NCBI RefSeq assembly: GCF_011393025.1
Contig: NZ_JAAOEO010000018.1
Location: 27,783 to 91,782 of the forward strand
Length of the DNA: 64,000 nt
Direction: 5' to 3'
DNA from: Neobacillus terrae
GTDB lineage: Bacteria; Bacillota; Bacilli; Bacillales; Cytobacillaceae
In this document: in pieces, positions 1 to 7,778 of the stretch
How the letters are laid out: every line of letters begins with the position of its first letter
Numbering within the stretch: position 1 is the stretch's first letter
Program-made: the position numbers and the translations under genes
The notes under the pieces: model-generated
What the model saw: the letters and a program-made list of their open reading frames with translations, nothing else
Database searches by the model: none
What the model was told of the DNA's origin: nothing

Positions 1-2
1 AA

Positions 3-299
3 GCAGAAATCATCGCACGAAGAATATTTGGCTGGAAATTAAACAGATGGGACCGATGGTATGATTTTGAAAACAATATCTTTATTCCTGTTTCCAAATT
101 TCAGCCAGAGCAAAACATTGACCACGCGATGCTGATTGTTAAAAAATTAGAAGAGGATGGTTTTACCTATAAAACCAATGGAGATAGCGAGGTTTGCTTT
201 AATGAGGTATGTGCTGTAGGCAGTACCTTAGCTGAGGCTATCACAAACGCGGCCTGCGATATGGTGGACAATGGCTCCATCGCGGATGAATGGCTTTAA
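3..299 (+). CDS. C-terminal part of a phage ABA sandwich (BC1872-like) domain protein, partial
   Basis: The open frame enters from the left edge and stops at 297-299; 98 codons are visible. The reading contains a WKLNRWDRW-type tryptophan-rich stretch, then IDHAMLIVKKLEEDGF, then a short strand ending in CFNEV and an alanine-rich helix (STLAEAITNAACDMV). This order (Trp-rich strand, helix with a conserved D-A/D-V-V, Gly-containing strand, AxAixxAAL-like final helix) is what I know from the small phage ABA sandwich/BC1872 proteins found in Bacillus chromosomes and prophages. The start lies outside the window. Function of the family is not established. No prophage genes follow it, so it is either a lone cargo gene or the end of an element to the left. 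Confidence 0.6.
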   Translation, partial: AEIIARRIFGWKLNRWDRWYDFENNIFIPVSKFQPEQNIDHAMLIVKKLEEDGFTYKTNGDSEVCFNEVCAVGSTLAEAITNAACDMVDNGSIADEWL

Positions 300-418
300 A
301 ATAAATTATTCGAATTGTGTTAAGAAAAAATTTGCAAATGAAGAGAAATGGATTTGCTGCGTAGAAATATATTGCCTTATTGTCCGGAGAAAGATTTCAT
401 AGGTAGAGAGCTACAATA

Positions 419-448
419 AAAAAAGCCTATCCAAATTGATAGGCTTTA
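419..448 (-). terminator. Intrinsic terminator of the RsbR-like gene
   Basis: AAAGCCTATC (422-431) and GATAGGCTTT (438-447) form a 10-bp stem with a 6-nt loop, followed on the minus strand by a run of T. The 3' arm overlaps the stop codon of the minus-strand gene. It could also stop plus-strand transcription from the left edge. Confidence 0.85.
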
Positions 449-1264
449 AAATCTATTTTTTAACGCTTGTTTTAAATTACCCATGGTACTGATATTTGTA
501 AAATCAATTCCTAAATGAACGACTGCTTGTGCAATTTCCGGCCGAATGCCAATAAAGGTTGGTTTTACTCCAATTAAATTCAGAGAATGTGCTATTTTAA
601 ACAGCTGGTCTGCAACCATAGTATCCACTATAGGTACACCGGATAAATCAATGATTAATTCAGTATTCTTTAGCTCACTGCATTTTTCTAGTGCTGTTTC
701 CATCAAGACCTTAGCCCTGTCAGTATCGATCTCCCCTACCAATGGAAGAATTGCAATATTGTCGGAAACAGAAACAATAGGTGCAGAAATTTCAAGCATG
801 GATTGTCTGACAAAACTGAGATTTTTTGCGTGTTGCTTCACATAGGAAGTACTAAAAACATACGCTGTCTGGTCTAAAAATGAATCGATTATTTTATTTA
901 TATGTAAAAAGGACTTGAAGTTCAGTTCATCATGATTCTGATTTTCAACAAATTCCCAGATCACCTCACGGTAGACCTTTATCGTTTTCATGAGTTCATC
1001 AATTCCTACATTATACTGGGCCGCTCCGGCACCCGTTTGTTGGGCCCAGTCGGTTAATTGTTCCCACACATTCTCAGGCTGATTAGAAATAATAGCCTTA
1101 CCAATATACTCGATAAGCTTTCCTCTCCATCTGACAATCTCCCGATCCTTGATACTGGATTCATTTAAAAACTGAGTGTATCTCTCATTCAATCTATGAC
1201 TTATTTTGGATGATAATTGAAGCTGCTGATCTACTAGTAATGTTCCTAAATGCTCTAATGGCAA
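446..1264 (-). CDS. RsbR-type co-antagonist (RsbRD N-domain plus STAS domain)
   Basis: A 272-residue protein with a helical N-terminal sensor domain (about 1-155) and a C-terminal STAS domain (about 165-270). The STAS part keeps the two threonines that RsbT phosphorylates in B. subtilis RsbR: Thr181 in EIDTDRA and Thr215 in PIVDTMVADQL, 34 residues apart as in RsbR. In that family the protein joins RsbS in the 1.8-MDa stressosome and controls RsbT and hence sigma-B. Here the gene stands alone, without rsbS, rsbT or other partners, as is usual for the RsbR paralogues. Translation starts at TTG, eight bases after a clear AGGAGG. It is followed by its own terminator. Confidence is high for the family, lower for which paralogue it is. 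Confidence 0.9.
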   Translation of the reverse strand: MPLEHLGTLLVDQQLQLSSKISHRLNERYTQFLNESSIKDREIVRWRGKLIEYIGKAIISNQPENVWEQLTDWAQQTGAGAAQYNVGIDELMKTIKVYREVIWEFVENQNHDELNFKSFLHINKIIDSFLDQTAYVFSTSYVKQHAKNLSFVRQSMLEISAPIVSVSDNIAILPLVGEIDTDRAKVLMETALEKCSELKNTELIIDLSGVPIVDTMVADQLFKIAHSLNLIGVKPTFIGIRPEIAQAVVHLGIDFTNISTMGNLKQALKNRF

Positions 1265-1345
1265 CTTATATCCTCCTGCTCAGCAAGTAATTTAGTAACT
1301 TATTTATAACCCTAAAAGTAATAAAAGGCAAACTACCCAGTATTA

Positions 1346-1380
1346 AAAAAGCCTTCAACCCTTTTTGGATTGAAGACTTT
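1346..1380 (-). terminator. Terminator of the amino-acid ABC transporter operon
   Basis: AGCCTTCAACC (1350-1360) pairs with GGATTGAAGACT (1367-1378), with a T-run on the minus strand. It lies just after the stop of the ATPase gene. Confidence 0.8.
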
Positions 1381-1390
1381 TGATTTCATA

Positions 1391-2128
1391 TTAAATGTGG
1401 TTTAATACCTTGCTTAGGAAGGACTTTGTACGGTTATGCTGAGGATTGCCGAATAGTTCATCAGGAGTATTTTCTTCAACTATATAGCCGCCGTCCATAA
1501 AAATAACCCGATCCCCTACCTCTTTAGCGAAGCCCATTTCGTGAGTAACAACGACCATGGTCATTCCTTCTTTAGCAAGCTGCTGCATGACCTCGAGAAC
1601 ATCTCCTACCATTTCTGGGTCAAGCGCCGAAGTCGGCTCATCAAAAAGCATAATTTTAGGATTCATGGCAAGTGCTCTTGCTATAGCAACACGCTGCTTT
1701 TGGCCACCGGAAAGCTCGCCTGGATAGCTGTTTGCTTTCTCGCGTAGTCCTACTTTATCAAGCAGCTCCATTGCTCTTTTTTCTGTTTCTGCTTTTTCAG
1801 CTGAGCGGACTTTCATAGGAGCAAGCGTGATATTTTCTAAAACTGTTTTGTGAGGGAACAGATTGAACTGCTGAAAAACCATCCCTACCTCTTGACGTAC
1901 TTTGTTGATGTTGACTTTAGGGTCGGTGATGTTATTTCCATTAATAACAACCTCTCCGCCGGAAATATCTTCGAGACGGTTTAAACACCGCAGGAAGGTA
2001 CTTTTTCCTGAACCAGATGGCCCAATAACACAGATAACCTCTTTTTCCTTTACTTCTGCGTTTATATCCTTTAAGACCTCAACACTGCCAAATGACTTTT
2101 TCAGATTTTTTACAGAAATTATAATCAT
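1391..2128 (-). CDS. Polar amino-acid ABC transporter, ATP-binding protein (GlnQ/ArtM type)
   Basis: A 245-residue ATPase of the PAAT family that powers uptake by the permease and binding protein encoded just upstream. Walker A is GPSGSGKST near residue 38, the signature is LSGGQKQRVAIARAL, and Walker B is IMLFDEPTSALDPE, followed by the H-loop in VVVTHEMGF. Its length is usual for GlnQ. The ATG overlaps the permease stop by four bases, so the two are translationally coupled. The AGGAGG lies 11 bases ahead, a little far. The substrate cannot be read from the ATPase. The neighbouring GltC-like regulator suggests glutamine, glutamate or another nitrogen-rich amino acid, but that is inference. 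Confidence 0.93.
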   Translation of the reverse strand: MIIISVKNLKKSFGSVEVLKDINAEVKEKEVICVIGPSGSGKSTFLRCLNRLEDISGGEVVINGNNITDPKVNINKVRQEVGMVFQQFNLFPHKTVLENITLAPMKVRSAEKAETEKRAMELLDKVGLREKANSYPGELSGGQKQRVAIARALAMNPKIMLFDEPTSALDPEMVGDVLEVMQQLAKEGMTMVVVTHEMGFAKEVGDRVIFMDGGYIVEENTPDELFGNPQHNRTKSFLSKVLNHI

Positions 2129-2769
2129 CGCAGTTCGAACCTCCTCTCAACGAAACTAGCCAATGCAGAAATAAGGTAAATGATAATGAAGTAAATAACC
2201 CCAACTGTAAGCCAGATTTTGAATGCTTCAAAGGTAGCAGAAGCCTGGATTTGTCCCTGCTGGGTTAAATCGGCTATTCCGATGATAGATAATAGGGATG
2301 TATCTTTTAAACTAATAATTGATTGGTTTGTAATGGTTGGCAGCATTCTTCTAAAAGCCTGTGGCAGGATGACATGGCGCATTGCCTGTGATCCTGTAAG
2401 ACCAAGAGATCTAGCCGCTTCTGTTTGTCCTTTATCGATAGACTGGATACCAGCACGAATAATCTCGGAAAAGTAGGCACCAGCATTTATTGCTACTGTA
2501 ATTATACCAGCGGTTGTGCTATTTAATGATACAAAATGTAATGAATTGATTCCGAAATAAATGAAAAATAACTGAACAATGAATGGAGTGCCACGTATAG
2601 CGTTTACATAGACTATCGCAATCCAGTTTAGAATTTTAATAGGTGCAAGCCTGAACAGAGCAACTAATAAACCAAGTAAGAATCCCAGGATTATTGCAAT
2701 TATAAAAATATATATGGTAACTTCGAGTCCTTTTAATAAAAGAGGAATTGCTGAAGAAATTACATCCAT
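2125..2769 (-). CDS. Polar amino-acid ABC transporter, permease (GlnP type)
   Basis: A 214-residue integral membrane protein with about five membrane segments. The cytoplasmic EAA loop, which docks the ATPase, reads EAARSLGLTGSQAMRHVILP. I chose the ATG at 2769 because the reading from there (MDVISSAIPLLLKG) matches the usual start of this family and follows an AAAGGAG; an in-frame start 12 codons earlier lacks one. The gene is the second of a binding protein-permease-ATPase operon. A terminator-like hairpin and a copy of an intergenic repeat lie between it and the binding-protein gene, which probably makes the permease less abundant than the binding protein. Confidence 0.92.
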   Translation of the reverse strand: MDVISSAIPLLLKGLEVTIYIFIIAIILGFLLGLLVALFRLAPIKILNWIAIVYVNAIRGTPFIVQLFFIYFGINSLHFVSLNSTTAGIITVAINAGAYFSEIIRAGIQSIDKGQTEAARSLGLTGSQAMRHVILPQAFRRMLPTITNQSIISLKDTSLLSIIGIADLTQQGQIQASATFEAFKIWLTVGVIYFIIIYLISALASFVERRFELR

Positions 2770-2788
2770 AGGTGTGTCTTCTCCTTTC

Positions 2789-2884
2789 TTAGAAAAACTT
2801 GGCATTTGCCAAGTCCTTTTTGGCGGATGCCTTAGTTTTGCTTATGGGTTCAGAATTTATGGATATAAATTCTGATTAGCTAAA
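2789..2884 (+). repeat. Short copy of a dispersed intergenic repeat (family also at 12417-12570)
   Basis: This 96-bp stretch and the reverse complement of 12417-12570 begin alike (TTAGAAAAACTTG, then CATTYGCCAAG, then TTTTGGCGKATGCCTTA) and end alike (GTTCAGAATTTATGGATA to GATTAGCTAAAA). The copy here lacks about 55 bp from the middle. It contains two hairpins: CTTGGC-ATTT-GCCAAG and AGAATTTAT-GGAT-ATAAATTCT. It has no coding capacity. One end abuts the ribosome binding site of the permease gene. Confidence 0.75.
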
Positions 2885-2910
2885 AACAAAGCGCGCATTA
2901 AGCGCGCCCG
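2881..2910 (-). terminator. Internal (partial) terminator after the binding-protein gene
   Basis: GCGCGC (2891-2896), loop ATTAA, GCGCGC (2902-2907), then a run of T on the minus strand. It sits between the binding protein and permease genes, a common arrangement that keeps binding protein in excess. Confidence 0.75.
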
Positions 2911-2915
2911 TTTGC

Positions 2916-3695
2916 TTATTTAGCTAAATAAGAGTTGATGATCTTGTCATATGTTCCGTCTTTCTTCAATTCAGCCAGGCCTTTGTTGATCTTCTTCAAT
3001 ACATCCTGATTTTGGCCTTTCAGTACAGCGATACCGTATTTGTCACCATTCAAACGGTCTCCAATGATTTTAAGGCCAAGATCTTTTTTCGCAATCGCAT
3101 AAGAGATAACTGGGTAGTCTTCGATAAGAGCATCAGCGTTTCCGTTTGAAACTTCCTGGAACATTGATGGGCTATCATTGAATTGTTCTACCTCAATGCC
3201 TAATTTAGAAGCATTGTCCTGAGCGTATTTCGCACCAGTTGTACCTTTTTTAACCGCTACTTTTTTACCTTTTAGATCATTAACGGACTTAATTTTGCTA
3301 TTATCTTTCTTTACAACAACTGTTAATCCTGCATCAAAATATGGATTTGAGAAATCCACAACCTTTTTACGTTCATCTGTGATACTCATGCCAGCAATAG
3401 CTACATCAAGCTGGTTAGCCTGCATAGCAGGAATGATTCCGCCGAAATCCATTGGAGAAAGTTTGATTTTGAAGCCTTGATTTTTTGCAATGGCGTTGAT
3501 TAATTCAATATCAATTCCCTTATATTGGTCGCCTTCTTTAAACTCAAAAGGAGGATAAGTTGTATCAACACCAACCTTATAAACCTTTCCAGCACCAGCA
3601 CCATTTGTTTCTTTTGAATCATTATTGCTGCTGCCACATGCTGCAAGCACAACAGCCATTAAAAGACTTAAACTTACTAAAAGAAATTTTTTCAT
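2916..3695 (-). CDS. Polar amino-acid ABC transporter, substrate-binding lipoprotein
   Basis: A 259-residue type-II periplasmic-binding fold (SBP_bac_3) protein. From the chosen ATG it begins MKKFLLVSLSLLMAVV, followed by the lipobox LAAC with the lipidated Cys near residue 20, so it is anchored outside the membrane. The ligand-pocket landmarks TTYPPFEF, GIDIELINAIA and GMSITDERKKVVDFSNPY are all present. In-frame codons for 12 residues upstream are not used, because the AAGGGATGG ribosome site serves the ATG at 3695. It is the promoter-proximal gene of the operon, divergent from a LysR regulator. The ligand is probably a polar amino acid; which one is not visible. Confidence 0.94.
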   Translation of the reverse strand: MKKFLLVSLSLLMAVVLAACGSSNNDSKETNGAGAGKVYKVGVDTTYPPFEFKEGDQYKGIDIELINAIAKNQGFKIKLSPMDFGGIIPAMQANQLDVAIAGMSITDERKKVVDFSNPYFDAGLTVVVKKDNSKIKSVNDLKGKKVAVKKGTTGAKYAQDNASKLGIEVEQFNDSPSMFQEVSNGNADALIEDYPVISYAIAKKDLGLKIIGDRLNGDKYGIAVLKGQNQDVLKKINKGLAELKKDGTYDKIINSYLAK

Positions 3696-3810
3696 TTTAA
3701 CCATCCCTTCTAAGTATCTAAATACATTCACTATTTTATCAGTATATTAAAAATTAGTTAAATAATATGAATATATTTTATACTAACTTTTCTTTCTTTT
3801 TACTAAATAT

Positions 3811-3837
3811 TATCTTAATAATAAATTTCTATCTTAA
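3811..3837. promoter_or_regulatory. Direct repeat in the divergent regulator/transporter promoter region
   Basis: TATCTTAA occurs at 3811-3818 and again at 3830-3837, 19 bases apart, in the very AT-rich 198-bp gap between the binding-protein gene and the LysR gene. Its spacing (about two helical turns) and place make it a candidate operator for the divergent LysR protein. This is inference only. Confidence 0.3.
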
Positions 3838-3893
3838 CAATACATTTTTTTGTTATAATTAATCTCGATTTGATATGAATTGGAGGTTTAGAT

Positions 3894-4805
3894 ATGGAGC
3901 TTAGACAATTAATTTATTTTATTGAGGTTGCAAAACAAGAGCACGTATCCAGTGCTGCGGAATCTTTGCATGTTGCACAGTCTGCTGTAAGTCGCCAGAT
4001 TAGTAATTTAGAAGCAGAATTAGGTGTACAGCTTTTAGAAAAAGATGGTCGCAATATTAAGTTAACTCATATTGGAAAACTATTTGCTAAACAGGCAGCA
4101 ATTGGGATTAAAGCCATTAATAATGCCAAGCAGTTAGTGGATGAATATATAGATCCAGATCGTGGAACCATCCGAATTGGTTTCCCAACGAGCTTTGCTA
4201 GTAATATTCTACCTAGTATTATAACAGCATTTAAAAAGAAGCACCCTGACGCACGCTTTCATCTTCGGCAGGGATCTTATCAATTTTTAATAGATGCCGT
4301 TAAAAACCGGGAAATTGACCTAGCTTTTATTGGTCCAGTACCCTCAAGGGATCCTGACATTCGTACAGATATACTTTTTACAGAACAATTCCTGGCCCTT
4401 TTGCCAAAAAGCCATCCACTTGCACAGGATAAAACCATTACCCTGCTGAAATTAATGAGGGAATCTTTTGTTTTGTTTCCACAAGGCTATATCCTTCGGA
4501 AAATTGTCGAGGATTCTTGTCTTCAGGCGGGATTCCGGCCTATCATCCCTTTTGAGGGTGAAGACCTGGATGCAATAAAAGGATTAGTATCATCGGGTAT
4601 GGCTGTCACATTATTACCAGAGGTAACTCTTAACGACAATCTTCCAAGAGATACCGTTAAGATAAAAATTTCTCAGCCAGAGGTAAGAAGAAGCGTTGGT
4701 TTAATAACTCCTAAACACCGAGAGCTCTCCCCCTCAGAAACCCTTTTTTATAACTTCGTAAAAGAGTACTTTGCTTACTATGATGAATACAAAACACAAG
4801 CCTGA
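3894..4805 (+). CDS. gltC: GltC-like LysR-family transcriptional regulator
   Basis: A 303-residue LysR protein: winged helix-turn-helix at about 1-60 (EHVSSAAESLHVAQSAVSRQ) and a co-inducer domain from about 90 to 290. Long stretches resemble B. subtilis GltC as I remember it, for example RQGSYQFLIDAVKNREIDLA, LFPQGYILR and GEDLDAIKGLVSSGM. GltC activates the glutamate synthase genes gltAB. They are not next to it here; the gene is instead divergent from an amino-acid ABC transporter. It may therefore be a GltC paralogue for that transporter. The start follows TTGGAGG. Its 3' end overlaps a terminator. Family certain, orthology likely but not proven. Confidence 0.85.
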   Translation: MELRQLIYFIEVAKQEHVSSAAESLHVAQSAVSRQISNLEAELGVQLLEKDGRNIKLTHIGKLFAKQAAIGIKAINNAKQLVDEYIDPDRGTIRIGFPTSFASNILPSIITAFKKKHPDARFHLRQGSYQFLIDAVKNREIDLAFIGPVPSRDPDIRTDILFTEQFLALLPKSHPLAQDKTITLLKLMRESFVLFPQGYILRKIVEDSCLQAGFRPIIPFEGEDLDAIKGLVSSGMAVTLLPEVTLNDNLPRDTVKIKISQPEVRRSVGLITPKHRELSPSETLFYNFVKEYFAYYDEYKTQA

Positions 4806-4827
4806 ATCGGAGAATTCAGGCTTTTTT
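4798..4827 (+). terminator. Terminator of the GltC-like gene
   Basis: AAGCCTGAAT (4798-4807) and ATTCAGGCTT (4814-4823) form a 10-bp stem followed by a T-run. The stop codon lies inside the 5' arm. Confidence 0.9.
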
Positions 4828-4852
4828 AAGTAATAAAGTTTACATAATAACA

Positions 4853-5356
4853 TTATGTTAATTCTAGCTTGTACGCTCTTACAATGATTCCGTCATTAGC
4901 AGGCTCGAAGTCAAACTCTGGCTGCCGTTCAAAACCTATTCTTTCATATAAATGGATAGCCATCTCCATAAATTGTCCGGTATGCAGCCCAATTGCGGTA
5001 CAGCCCTGTGCTTTTGCCCGCCTGATACATTCCGATACCAACGCAGTTGCAACTCCTCTGCCTCGTGTATCAGGTGAAACAGCCAGCATCCGGATTTCAG
5101 GGTAATCCAGCAATTCAACTGCCCCTTCATAGGCATCTGTTTCTGCAGGAAAAAGTGCAACACTTCCAGTTACCTTTCCTTCCCATTCCGCTACTATTAG
5201 TTCCACCCCCGGCTGAATATCCGCCTCTGATGAAATAGCCTTCTTTAAGGCCTCCCAATGCTCAAGCGGAAGGTTTTTTGAATGTTCTTTATAGGAATGA
5301 ACCCTTTGTTCCCTTATAAAAGTTAATTCATTTTCCCTTGCATTACGGATTATCAT
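4853..5356 (-). CDS. GNAT-family N-acetyltransferase
   Basis: A 167-residue protein of the GNAT fold. The acetyl-CoA binding motif A reads IRMLAVSPDTRGRGVATALV near residues 90-110, and the later strand IHLYERIGFERQPEFDF is the usual motif B. The substrate is not predictable. It starts 8 bases after the end of the glutathionyl-hydroquinone reductase-like gene, with AGGTG ahead of the ATG, so the two are probably cotranscribed. Confidence 0.88.
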   Translation of the reverse strand: MIIRNARENELTFIREQRVHSYKEHSKNLPLEHWEALKKAISSEADIQPGVELIVAEWEGKVTGSVALFPAETDAYEGAVELLDYPEIRMLAVSPDTRGRGVATALVSECIRRAKAQGCTAIGLHTGQFMEMAIHLYERIGFERQPEFDFEPANDGIIVRAYKLELT

Positions 5357-5364
5357 CGTTTCAC

Positions 5365-6351
5365 CTATTTCTTTAGAAATTTTTCTTCACTCTTGCTTAA
5401 TGCTTCGCGGTTATGTTTCGAATATAAACCGGACAGGTCTGGCCCTTTTGGCAAAATTCCGGCTGACTTTTGGTCGTTGCTCGCTATATGGTTGGATAAA
5501 TGATAATGTACCTTAATCGCATGGAAATCTGTTGTGTCTGCAAAGCCTGGAGTTTGGTATAAATCCCGCAAGTATCCCCATAGGTTAGGGAAATCTACTA
5601 TTCTATTTCGATTTGTTTTAAAAGCAGCATAGTAAGCTGCGTCAAAACGGATTAAAGTCGCATACAAACGGACATCAGAGTCAGTAATAAAATCACCAAT
5701 TAGGAATCTCTGCGTAGAGAGGCGGTACTCCAATTCATCTAGTCTCGTAAACAGTTTATCATAAGCCTCTTCATAAGCTTCCTGGGACTGTGCAAAACCG
5801 CATTTATACACTCCATTATTTACATCGTTGAAGATGATACCGTTAATAGAATCAATTTCCTCTCGAATACTTTCCGGATATAAATCTGGTGCATTTTCTT
5901 TATGAAAAGGTGCCCAAACCGTCTCGAAATAGTTTGTAAGTCTAAAATAATCATTATTAACAACCTTCTGTTCCTTTAGATCGACTATCACTGGAACGGT
6001 AGGACGTCCGCTGTATTCGGGGTCTGTTTTTTTATAAATCTCGCTTATATAGCGAATGCCAAGTACAGGGTCCACACAACCCTCGTCAAGGGAAAATTCC
6101 CAATCAACTTGGGGAATTTTTGGCCGCATAGGACTTGCTGTTCCAAGACTTATCACCTCTTCCAAACCTAAAACTCTTCGGACAATCACAGATCGATGTG
6201 CCCAAGGGCAAACGGCCGACCATAGTAAACGGTATCGCTCCGCCTCAACAGGCAATTCATCTGGCCCATTTCCAAATGGTGTGATAAATCTATTTGTCTG
6301 ACGGTTAAAAGAACCGTCCGCTTTAATTTCTGCAGCTAATTTTTTAGACAT
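5365..6351 (-). CDS. Glutathionyl-hydroquinone reductase-like protein (Xi-class GST, YqjG/ECM4 family)
   Basis: A 328-residue protein with an N-terminal thioredoxin-like domain and a C-terminal helical GST domain. The family catalytic cysteine is in SAVCPWAHR (Cys48 from the chosen start), with the conserved NNDYFRLTNYFE segment further on. Known members reduce glutathionyl-hydroquinones. Most Bacillaceae use bacillithiol rather than glutathione, so the physiological thiol here may differ. The ATG at 6351 was chosen because GAGGAGG precedes it by 5 bases; an in-frame start 18 codons upstream has no ribosome site. It is followed at 8 bp by a GNAT gene. Confidence 0.9.
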   Translation of the reverse strand: MSKKLAAEIKADGSFNRQTNRFITPFGNGPDELPVEAERYRLLWSAVCPWAHRSVIVRRVLGLEEVISLGTASPMRPKIPQVDWEFSLDEGCVDPVLGIRYISEIYKKTDPEYSGRPTVPVIVDLKEQKVVNNDYFRLTNYFETVWAPFHKENAPDLYPESIREEIDSINGIIFNDVNNGVYKCGFAQSQEAYEEAYDKLFTRLDELEYRLSTQRFLIGDFITDSDVRLYATLIRFDAAYYAAFKTNRNRIVDFPNLWGYLRDLYQTPGFADTTDFHAIKVHYHLSNHIASNDQKSAGILPKGPDLSGLYSKHNREALSKSEEKFLKK

Positions 6352-6540
6352 AGTTACCTCCTCACAATTTATTAATATATTAAACGAATCGGAGATATTT
6401 TCCAATTATATTTTTTAACAATTCTTTCTTTAAGTTTAAAAATTCTTGCGTTAATCTTCTAAGTTAAGTAAAAAACAGAATCAACTTTATTTCTATTACT
6501 ACAATATGTAACATGTCCAGCGGTCGGGCATGCATAAGAA

Positions 6541-6834
6541 GAACTCGTGGATTTGTTATGGAACTCGTGCATTCGTTTTGCGAACTCGTGCATTTGTTTT
6601 GCGAACTCGTGCATTTCTTTAAGGAATTCGTGCATTTGTTATGGAACTCGTGTATTTGTTATGGAACTCGTGCATTCGTTTTGCGATCTCGTGCATTTCT
6701 TTAAGGAATTCGTGCATTTGTTTTGCGAACTCGTGCATTTGTTTTGCGAACTCGTGCATTTGTTTTGCGAACTCGTGCATTCCTTTAAGGAATCCGTGCA
6801 TTTGCATAAGAAAATCGTGCATTCCGTATACAAG
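6541..6834. repeat. 21-bp tandem repeat array (about 14 units)
   Basis: Fourteen consecutive units of 20-21 bp, consensus GAACTCGTGCATTTGTTTTG followed by C. Three tail types alternate: TTGTTTTGC, TTCTTTAAG and the 20-bp TTGTTATG. The core TCGTGCAT is nearly constant. There are no unique spacers, so this is not a CRISPR array. Some frames give heptad-like peptides only because 21 is a multiple of 3, and the 20-bp units break them. A shorter array of the same core with the same period lies at 52991-53093. The rest of the gap 6352-6988 holds no gene that I can see. Confidence 0.9.
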
Positions 6835-6988
6835 AGAAGGCCTAAATCCTCATAATCGGATGTATTTTTCTTCAAAATGTATTGGTGATATCTAAAACTA
6901 CTTAAAGTTACACTTTTTTCAATAAAAATAACTAATTTCATAGATTTTTGGAAGCATTTTCGAAAAAGAGGAATAAAAATCACCTATT

Positions 6989-7036
6989 TTACCCCGTGGG
7001 GTAAATTTAAGAGGTTATCCGCTGGGGATAACCTCT
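6989..7036 (-). terminator. Two adjacent hairpins ending the sulfate/siroheme operon
   Basis: AGAGGTTATCC (7010-7020) pairs with GGATAACCTCT (7026-7036) at the end of sirB and is followed on the minus strand by an AT-rich tail. Next to it TTTACCCC-GT-GGGGTAAA (6989-7006) forms a second perfect inverted repeat. Together they look like a reinforced terminator. Confidence 0.75.
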
Positions 7037-7760
7037 ATTTATTAGTTGCGCGCTGAATCACGATGTTTTCGATTTCCCGATGCCTGCTGAGCTGGCCGGT
7101 ATGTATGATGTTCTGGCCTTGCTTTTGTCTGGTGCGAACCTTTTGATTTACTTCATCTAATAGGAGACCTGAAAATAAAAGGTAAGGAACAAGAATAACC
7201 TGTCCCGAGGTAGTCTTTGTAATCTCCTCAAGCCCTTCGTCAAGTCGAGGTGTAGCAGCTGCCATATAACATACTGAAACCTCTGATACAGGCAAACGGC
7301 TCCGAATTCCTTCAGCAATTTTTGAAAAATCCTGCAGTATATCCGGGTCACTGCTTCCCCTGCCAACAATGAGAACAGAGTCTTGTTCTGACAAATCCGG
7401 TGCTGATCTCCTTACCAGCTCAGCAGCAGCATCCAGCATGAGGTCTTGGACACCAAATGGATCACTGATTGTTACTTTAATAGAGGGATTCTCGTTCATT
7501 AAAGGGGCTACAGCTTGAGGAATATCAGACTTGATATGGCCCGCTGCAAGCAGGAACAATGGAACTACCATGATTTCTGTTGCTCCTTTTTCCACACAAC
7601 TGCGAAATCCTTCCTCTATTGAAGGCTCCGTCAATTCAAGGAAAGAAAGCTCCTGAATTGGAGCGTCAATTTGTTCCTTAACTCTTTCTATAAAAAGCCT
7701 TGCTTCTTCTGCTCCCTTTTTCGAACGCGTTCCATGTCCAATAAATAGAATCCCTTTCAT
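7035..7760 (-). CDS. sirB: Sirohydrochlorin ferrochelatase
   Basis: A 241-residue protein with two CbiX-like halves. The first begins MKGILFIGHGTRSKKGAEEA with the metal-binding His of the GHGTR motif, and the second contains VLIVGRGSSDPD. It inserts iron into sirohydrochlorin to give siroheme, the cofactor of sulfite reductase. It is the last gene of the operon, as YlnE is in B. subtilis apart from ylnF. A terminator follows directly, so the precorrin-2 dehydrogenase gene (ylnF/sirC) is not in this operon. The start follows GAAAGGAG. Confidence 0.92.
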   Translation of the reverse strand: MKGILFIGHGTRSKKGAEEARLFIERVKEQIDAPIQELSFLELTEPSIEEGFRSCVEKGATEIMVVPLFLLAAGHIKSDIPQAVAPLMNENPSIKVTISDPFGVQDLMLDAAAELVRRSAPDLSEQDSVLIVGRGSSDPDILQDFSKIAEGIRSRLPVSEVSVCYMAAATPRLDEGLEEITKTTSGQVILVPYLLFSGLLLDEVNQKVRTRQKQGQNIIHTGQLSRHREIENIVIQRATNK

Positions 7761-7778
7761 ACTAAAGCTCCTTTCAAA

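Noticed and set aside
2789..2884. Insertion sequence or transposase remnant
   Set aside because: There is no coding capacity or terminal inverted repeat of IS type; it is a short structured intergenic repeat.
6541..6834. Open frames with heptad-like peptides (MHEFAKQ repeats and NSCICFA repeats)
   Set aside because: They come from the 21-bp DNA repeat being a multiple of three; 20-bp units break the frame, there is no ribosome site, and both strands and several frames look equally repetitive.
6541..6834. CRISPR array
   Set aside because: Units follow each other without unique spacers and no cas gene is near.
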